Shown here in pieces: positions 59,707-64,000 of a DNA stretch of 64,000 nucleotides. Source of the stretch: Plantactinospora soyae (GTDB lineage Bacteria; Actinomycetota; Actinomycetes; Mycobacteriales; Micromonosporaceae); assembly GCF_014874095.1 (NCBI RefSeq), contig NZ_JADBEB010000001.1:9238001-9302000 (forward strand), in the 5' to 3' direction. Within the stretch, counting starts at the first letter, position 1. The number at the start of each line of letters is the position of its first letter. The position numbers were made by a program, and so were the translations under genes. The notes beneath the pieces were generated by a model. The model saw only the letters and a list, made by a program, of their open reading frames with translations, made no database searches and was not told where the DNA came from.

Positions 59707-61560
59707 ATGCCGGTATCGGTCACCATGCCCCGGCTGGGCGAGAGCGTCACTGAGGGCACCGTCACTCGCTGGCTGAAGCAGGAGGGCGACCGGGTCGAGG
59801 TCGACGAGCCCCTGCTTGAGGTTTCCACCGACAAGGTCGACACCGAGATCCCCTCCCCGGCCGCCGGTGTGCTCGCCCGGATCGTGGTGAGCGAGGACGA
59901 GACCGCCGAGGTCGGCAGCGAACTGGCGGTGATCGACGGCGAGGGCGAGTCCTCCGGCGAGGCCGCACCGGCACAGCCGGAGCAGGCCGAGCAGGCTCAG
60001 GCTGAACCGGCTCAGGCCGAGCCGGAGCAGGCCGAGCAGGCCGAGGCGGCACCCCCGGCCGAGGCCCCGGCGCCGAGCGACCAGCAGGAGCAGGCCGAGC
60101 CGGAGACCGTGGCGGCGCAGACCGCCCCGGCCGGCGACGGTGGCACGGTGCTCAAGATGCCGGCGCTGGGCGAGAGCGTCACCGAGGGCACGGTGACCCG
60201 TTGGCTCAAGGAGGTCGGCGACACCGTCGAGGCCGACGAGCCGCTGGTCGAGGTCTCCACCGACAAGGTGGACACCGAGATTCCCTCCCCGGTCGCCGGC
60301 ACGCTGCTGGAGATCCGGGTCGGGCAGGACGAGACCGCCCCGGTCGGCGCCGACCTGGCGGTGATCGGGGCCGCCGGCGGCGCACCGGCCAAGCAAGCCG
60401 AGCCGGAGAAGCCGGCGCCGGCCGCCGCTGCGGAGCCGGAGAAGCCGGCCGCACCGGAGAAGCCGGCCGCGTCGGCACAGGCCGGGGCGTCGTACCAGGC
60501 TCCGGCACCGCAGACCGAGCGCTCCGAGCAGCCGGCCCGGACCGAGCAGGCCGCCGCTCCGGCGCCCGCACAGGCGTCGGCACCCGCGCCGAGCGCCGGG
60601 CAGGCCGGCAGTGAGAACGGCGCCGGGTACGTCACCCCGCTGGTCCGCAAGCTCGCGGGCGAGCAGGGCGTCGACCTGTCCACGCTCTCCGGCAGCGGCG
60701 TCGGCGGCCGGATCCGCAAGCAGGACGTGCTGGCGGCGGCCGAGCGGGCCAAGGCGGAGCGCGCCAAGGCGGCCCAGCCCGCACCGCAGGCCGCCGCGCC
60801 CGCCGAGCCGGCCGCGAAGGCACAGCCGAGCCCGTTGCGGGGCAGCACCCAGAAGATGACCCGGATCCGTTCGGTCATCGCCAAGCGGATGCAGGAGTCG
60901 CTGCACGAGTCGGCGCAGCTGACCACCGTGGTCGAGGTGGACGTCACGAAGGTGGCCAAGCTGCGGGCCAAGGCCAAGGACAGCTTCCTGCAACGGCACG
61001 GCGTGAAGCTGTCGTTCCTGCCGTTCTTCGCGCTGGCCGCGGTGGAGGCGTTGCAGACCCACCCGGTGGTCAACGCCCGGATGGACCTGGACGCCGGCAC
61101 GATCACCTACCCGGACGCGGAGCACCTGGGCATCGCGGTGGACACCGAGCGGGGCCTGATGGTGCCGGTCATCCACGGTGCCGGCGATCTCAACCTGGCC
61201 GGGCTGGCCCGACGGATCGCCGATCTCGCCGAGCGGACCCGTACCAACAAGATCAGCCCGGACGAGATCGCGGGTGCCACCTTCACGCTGACCAACACCG
61301 GCAGCCGGGGGGCCTTGTTCGACACCCCGATCGTGCCCGCGCCGCAGTCGGCGATGCTCGGCACCGGTGCCGTGGTCAAGCGCCCGATGGTGATCACCGA
61401 CCCGCAGCTCGGTGAGGTGATCGTGCCCCGCTCGATGGTCTACCTGGCGCTCTCCTACGACCACCGGCTGGTCGACGGCGCCGACGCCGCCCGGTTCCTG
61501 ACGGCGGTCAAGGAGCGGCTGGAGGGCGGCCAGTTCGAGGCCGAACTCGGGCTTTCCTGA
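59707..61560 (+). CDS. sucB: Dihydrolipoamide acyltransferase E2 with two lipoyl domains
   Basis: A 617-residue E2 core protein. Lipoyl domains at residues 1-~76 and ~149-223 each have the lipoylated lysine in [14 protein letters not shown]. Ala/Pro/Glu/Gln-rich linkers separate them. A peripheral subunit-binding domain follows (~313-350, [16 protein letters not shown] ... [10 protein letters not shown]), then the catalytic domain (~375-615) with [15 protein letters not shown]. In actinobacteria one such E2 (DlaT/SucB) serves pyruvate and oxoglutarate dehydrogenases together. AAGGAG lies 10 bases before the ATG. It is co-directional with lpd. Confidence 0.95.
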   Translation: MPVSVTMPRLGESVTEGTVTRWLKQEGDRVEVDEPLLEVSTDKVDTEIPSPAAGVLARIVVSEDETAEVGSELAVIDGEGESSGEAAPAQPEQAEQAQAEPAQAEPEQAEQAEAAPPAEAPAPSDQQEQAEPETVAAQTAPAGDGGTVLKMPALGESVTEGTVTRWLKEVGDTVEADEPLVEVSTDKVDTEIPSPVAGTLLEIRVGQDETAPVGADLAVIGAAGGAPAKQAEPEKPAPAAAAEPEKPAAPEKPAASAQAGASYQAPAPQTERSEQPARTEQAAAPAPAQASAPAPSAGQAGSENGAGYVTPLVRKLAGEQGVDLSTLSGSGVGGRIRKQDVLAAAERAKAERAKAAQPAPQAAAPAEPAAKAQPSPLRGSTQKMTRIRSVIAKRMQESLHESAQLTTVVEVDVTKVAKLRAKAKDSFLQRHGVKLSFLPFFALAAVEALQTHPVVNARMDLDAGTITYPDAEHLGIAVDTERGLMVPVIHGAGDLNLAGLARRIADLAERTRTNKISPDEIAGATFTLTNTGSRGALFDTPIVPAPQSAMLGTGAVVKRPMVITDPQLGEVIVPRSMVYLALSYDHRLVDGADAARFLTAVKERLEGGQFEAELGLS

Positions 61561-61578
61561 TCCAGCGAAACCCTCTCG

Positions 61579-61607
61579 GGGGCGTCCGGCCGGTGGCCGG
61601 GCGCCCC
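61579..61607. terminator. Hairpin after the E2 gene
   Basis: 13-bp arms (61579-61591 and 61595-61607) with one G-T pair and a GGT loop, 18 bases after the stop. Confidence 0.7.
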
Positions 61608-61668
61608 TGAGCCCGTTCGGGGCCCGCTCGACAGCGAGCCGATGCGCCCGGGGAGGACCGGCCTGGGC

Positions 61669-61683
61669 GAAGATGTCGGGATG
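61669..61683 (+). promoter_or_regulatory. -10-like hexamer with leaderless start for the epimerase
   Basis: GAAGAT (61669-61674), 6 bases, ATG (61681). Spacing matches the other cases; the hexamer itself is weak. Confidence 0.4.
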
Positions 61684-62583
61684 CGCATCCTGGTCGCCGG
61701 CGCGTCCGGCTTTCTCGGTACCCGTCTGACGGATCTGCTCCGGACGGAGGGCCACGAGGTGGTCCGACTGGTCCGGCGGCCCGCGCACGGCGCGGACGAG
61801 GTGCGGTGGGATCCGGGCGCCGGCCAGCTCGACCCGGCCTCGCTGGCCGAGGTCGCCGCGGTGATCAACCTGTCCGGGGCGAACATCAGCGAGCGGCGCT
61901 GGAGCGGCGGCTTCAAGGACGTGCTGCGGAGCAGCCGAGTCGACACCACCGCCACGCTGGCCAGGGCGATCGCCGGGCTGCCGGCACCGCAACGGCCCCG
62001 GGTGCTGCTCAACGGCTCGGCGATCGGCTGGTACGGCGACACCGGCGACCGGCCGGTCGAGGAGGACGCGCCCGCCGGTGACGGATTCATGGCCGACCTG
62101 TGCCGGGTCTGGGAGGCGGCGACCGCTCCCGCCGAGCAGGCCGGCGTCCGGGTGGTACGGCTGCGCAGCGGCCTGCCACTGGACCGGGCGGACGGCTTCC
62201 TCAAGCCCCAGCTGCTGCCGTACCGGCTCGGTATCGCCGGCAAGTTCGGCAACGGTCGGCAGTGGATTCCCTGGATCTCGATCGCCGACTGGTTGGCGGC
62301 GGTCTCCTTCCTGTTGGCCCGCGACGACATCGCCGGGGCGGTCAACGTCGTCGGCCCGGCGCCAGTCACCAACGCCGAGTTCACCCGGACGCTGGGCCGG
62401 GCGCTGAACCGGCCCACCGTGATGCCGGTACCCGGAATCGCGCTGCGGATCCTGCTCGGCGAGATGTCGATCGAGGCGCTGCGCAGCCTTCGGGTACTGC
62501 CCGGCGTGTTGAACCGGGCCGGGTTCCGGTTCGCGCATCCAGACCTGGGCGGGGCTCTCCAGGCAGCCCTCAAACGCGAATGA
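61681..62583 (+). CDS. TIGR01777-family NAD-dependent epimerase/dehydratase-like protein
   Basis: A 300-residue extended short-chain-dehydrogenase fold: RILVAGASGFLGTRLTDLL (nucleotide-binding), VINLSGANISERRW, NGSAIGWYGDTGDR (family hallmark) and IPWISIADWLAAV. The C-terminal DUF1731 part ends with AGFRFAHPDLGGAL. The reaction is not known for the family; links to cell-envelope or division have been proposed. The ATG at 61681 starts the Rossmann strand directly. M. tuberculosis Rv2216 is the positional match. Confidence 0.92.
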   Translation: MRILVAGASGFLGTRLTDLLRTEGHEVVRLVRRPAHGADEVRWDPGAGQLDPASLAEVAAVINLSGANISERRWSGGFKDVLRSSRVDTTATLARAIAGLPAPQRPRVLLNGSAIGWYGDTGDRPVEEDAPAGDGFMADLCRVWEAATAPAEQAGVRVVRLRSGLPLDRADGFLKPQLLPYRLGIAGKFGNGRQWIPWISIADWLAAVSFLLARDDIAGAVNVVGPAPVTNAEFTRTLGRALNRPTVMPVPGIALRILLGEMSIEALRSLRVLPGVLNRAGFRFAHPDLGGALQAALKRE

Positions 62584-62661
62584 CCTTTTCGTCCGAATTG
62601 AGCTGATTCGTCTTAGTAATCTCCTGAGAAGGCTCATGTCCTACCCCAACAGGAGATTCGC

Positions 62662-63213
62662 ATGAAAAGGACGTTCTTAGCCACCTGCCTGGCCGGCGTC
62701 GCCGTGGCTGCGGCCGTCGGACTTCCCGCACCGGCATCCGCCGACGAGGGGACCACCACCGTCACCCTCAACGTCACCGCCTCCGGCGGGCTCACCATCA
62801 CCGTCCCGGCGACGGCCAACCTGGGCAACGGCACCGAGGGCAGCACCATCTCCGGAAACCTGGGCCCGGTCACCGTACTGGACCAGCGTGCCCTGCTGAA
62901 CGCGAGTTGGAACGCCACCGTCGTCGCCTCCGACTTCACCACCGGCGGGGGCACGGCTGCGGAGACGATCCCGGCAATCAACGTCCGGTACTGGTCCGGG
63001 CCCGCCACCGGCACCTCCGGGGAGGGCACCTTCACGCCGGGACAGCCGACCGCGGCCGACGCGGAGATCATCAACGTCCCGCAGACGGCGTTTACCCACA
63101 CCGGCGGTTCCGGCAACAACTTCGCTACCTGGAATCCCACCGTGCTGGTCGACGTGCCGGATGCGACCTCTGGCGGCACGTACACCGGGACGGTGACACA
63201 TTCGGTGCTCTGA
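62662..63213 (+). CDS. Secreted WxL-like surface protein
   Basis: A 183-residue exported protein. The signal peptide is MKRTFLATCLAGVAVAAAVG with cleavage near ASADEG. The mature part is a single beta-rich domain like the WxL cell-surface module: LNVTASGGLTITVP, ALLNASWNATVVASDF, and the C-terminal TWNPTVLVDVPDATSGGTY then TGTVTHSVL. AGGAG lies 7 bases before the ATG. It is followed at once by a gene for a DUF916-like partner, which is also the pattern of WxL clusters. It probably sits at the cell wall. Confidence 0.85.
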   Translation: MKRTFLATCLAGVAVAAAVGLPAPASADEGTTTVTLNVTASGGLTITVPATANLGNGTEGSTISGNLGPVTVLDQRALLNASWNATVVASDFTTGGGTAAETIPAINVRYWSGPATGTSGEGTFTPGQPTAADAEIINVPQTAFTHTGGSGNNFATWNPTVLVDVPDATSGGTYTGTVTHSVL

Positions 63214-63229
63214 CCGCGTCCGCCGATGG

Positions 63230-64000
63230 GTGCCGCTGGCCTGCGTCGCCGCCCTCGCCCTGGCGATGCCGGCGGCGCCGGCCTTCGGCGGTCGTGGCGG
63301 CCCGGTGCAACGGGATCCCGAGGCGTCCGGGCTCGGTCTCCAACTCCTGGACATCCCGCTCGCCCGGGTGAAGGATCCCCGGGCGCACGCGTACATCGTG
63401 GACCACGTCAAACCAGGGGCGAGCATCCAGCGCCGGGTCGAGGTCCGGAACACCTCGGGCGAGCACCAGAACGTCGAGTTGTACGCCGGCGCCGCCAAGG
63501 TCGAGAAGAGCGTCTTCACCGCGGTCGACGGTCGTGGCGGCAACGATCTCAGCGACTGGGTGACCTTGGACTCGGACCGGGTCGAACTGGCACCCGGAGC
63601 GAGGAAACGGGTACAGGTCACGGTCGCCGTGCCGGAGACCGCCCCGGCCGGTGAACGGTACGCGGCGATCTGGGCGCAGGTCACCAGCCCGACCAGGAAC
63701 GGCGGCGGCGTCACCCAGGTCCACCGGGTCGGCTTACGCATGTACCTCGACATCGGGATGGGCGGGGAGCCGCCGACCGACTTCCGGATCGACGGCATGG
63801 CGATCGTACCCGGACCCGGGAAATGGCCGGTGGTCACCGCGCGGGTGCACAACACCGGCGGGCGGGCCCTCGACATGGACGGAACCCTGCACCTGGCGAA
63901 CGACTCCGAGACGGTCCGGGCCGGCCCGTTCCGGGTCACCACCGGAGTGACCATCCTGCCGGGCCAGAGCGGCCAGGTCAGCACGTCGGTGGACCAACCG
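63230..64000 (+). CDS. Secreted DUF916-like (WxL-partner) protein, 3' end cut by window
   Basis: Open to the window edge (at least 257 residues). A hydrophobic signal (PLACVAALALAMPAAPAFGG) is followed by a DUF916-type beta-sandwich: GLGLQLLDIPLARVKDPRAH (read in part), VKPGASIQRRVEVRNTSGEHQ, VELAPGARKRVQVTVAVPETAPAGERYAAIWAQV. GTG at 63230 is the only ordinary start after the last in-frame stop. The basic residues DRVRRW just before it would suit a signal peptide better, so the start is uncertain. It lies 16 bases after the WxL-like gene and is likely co-translated. A C-terminal membrane helix would be expected beyond the window. Confidence 0.8.
   Translation, partial: MPLACVAALALAMPAAPAFGGRGGPVQRDPEASGLGLQLLDIPLARVKDPRAHAYIVDHVKPGASIQRRVEVRNTSGEHQNVELYAGAAKVEKSVFTAVDGRGGNDLSDWVTLDSDRVELAPGARKRVQVTVAVPETAPAGERYAAIWAQVTSPTRNGGGVTQVHRVGLRMYLDIGMGGEPPTDFRIDGMAIVPGPGKWPVVTARVHNTGGRALDMDGTLHLANDSETVRAGPFRVTTGVTILPGQSGQVSTSVDQP

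Noticed and set aside
59527-62637. A 1036-codon open frame on the minus strand
   Set aside because: It covers the clear lpd end, E2 and epimerase genes; the protein is Arg/Gly/Leu-rich with no recognisable domain.
1-64000. tRNA, rRNA or riboswitch genes
   Set aside because: No cloverleaf with a TTCRANNC-type arm, no rRNA-like sequence, and no cobalamin, glycine or other riboswitch core was seen upstream of cobU, gcvT or other candidates; several of these genes have no leader long enough.

Overview
The window is high-GC actinobacterial DNA, almost fully coding (no gene-free stretch exceeds 300 bases). Several things point to a Micromonosporaceae-like actinomycete: strong GC bias, frequent GTG/TTG starts, many start codons lying 6-8 bases after a -10 hexamer (leaderless messages), a PimB-type phosphatidylinositol mannosyltransferase, and the actinobacterial bc1-aa3 respiratory set (diheme QcrC, long Rieske QcrA, small CtaF). 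The family assignment is inference; actinobacterium is secure.

Layout. 1-4 kb: a cut-off histidine kinase with its LuxR-type regulator, then a thioredoxin/DUF4395 pair. 3.3-13.9 kb: pimB, an M48 protease, a NYN-domain protein, a DEDDh exonuclease/UvrC-like fusion, a short RelA/SpoT homologue with an altered synthetase, a Nudix hydrolase, a sugar nucleotidyltransferase and a RAM-domain protein. 14-25.7 kb: trpD and the respiratory genes (CtaG-type assembly factor, ctaE-qcrC-qcrA-qcrB, then ctaF-ctaC on the other strand), interrupted by a LysE exporter/MocR regulator pair. 25.8-31.6 kb: sulfur and Fe-S genes (cysteine desulfurase, TusA, erpA) with adenosine kinase, split by an MFS/TetR cassette. 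31.7-38.5 kb: a MarR/MFS cassette, then glycerate kinase, nadA, a MurA-type enolpyruvyl transferase and a DUF3043 protein. 38.6-47.8 kb: accessory-looking DNA with azlCD and its regulator, a three-gene ABC exporter and a 1550-residue disordered/TPR/WG-repeat protein. 47.9-62.6 kb: aldo/keto reductase, site-2 protease, a cobU-cobT fusion and cobS, a DUF2314 protein, gcvT, pepA, lpd, the two-lipoyl E2 (sucB) and a TIGR01777 epimerase. The end enters a cell-surface locus with a WxL-like secreted protein and a partner cut by the window edge.

The backbone (pimB, DnaQ/UvrC-like, trpD, ctaE-qcrCAB, ctaFC, adoK, erpA, glycerate kinase, DUF3043, cobT/S, gcvT, pepA, E2, epimerase) matches, from memory, the order of Mycobacterium tuberculosis genes around Rv2188c-Rv2216. 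It is therefore an old syntenic block, and the transporter/regulator cassettes and the giant-protein region are insertions into it.

The most notable non-gene signals are: a 54-58 bp palindromic element with a conserved loop, present three times and each time fused directly to a TGA stop codon; short tandem duplications across the 3' ends of three genes; and several paired operator-like palindromes in divergent promoters. I found no RNA gene, CRISPR array, complete insertion sequence or replication origin.
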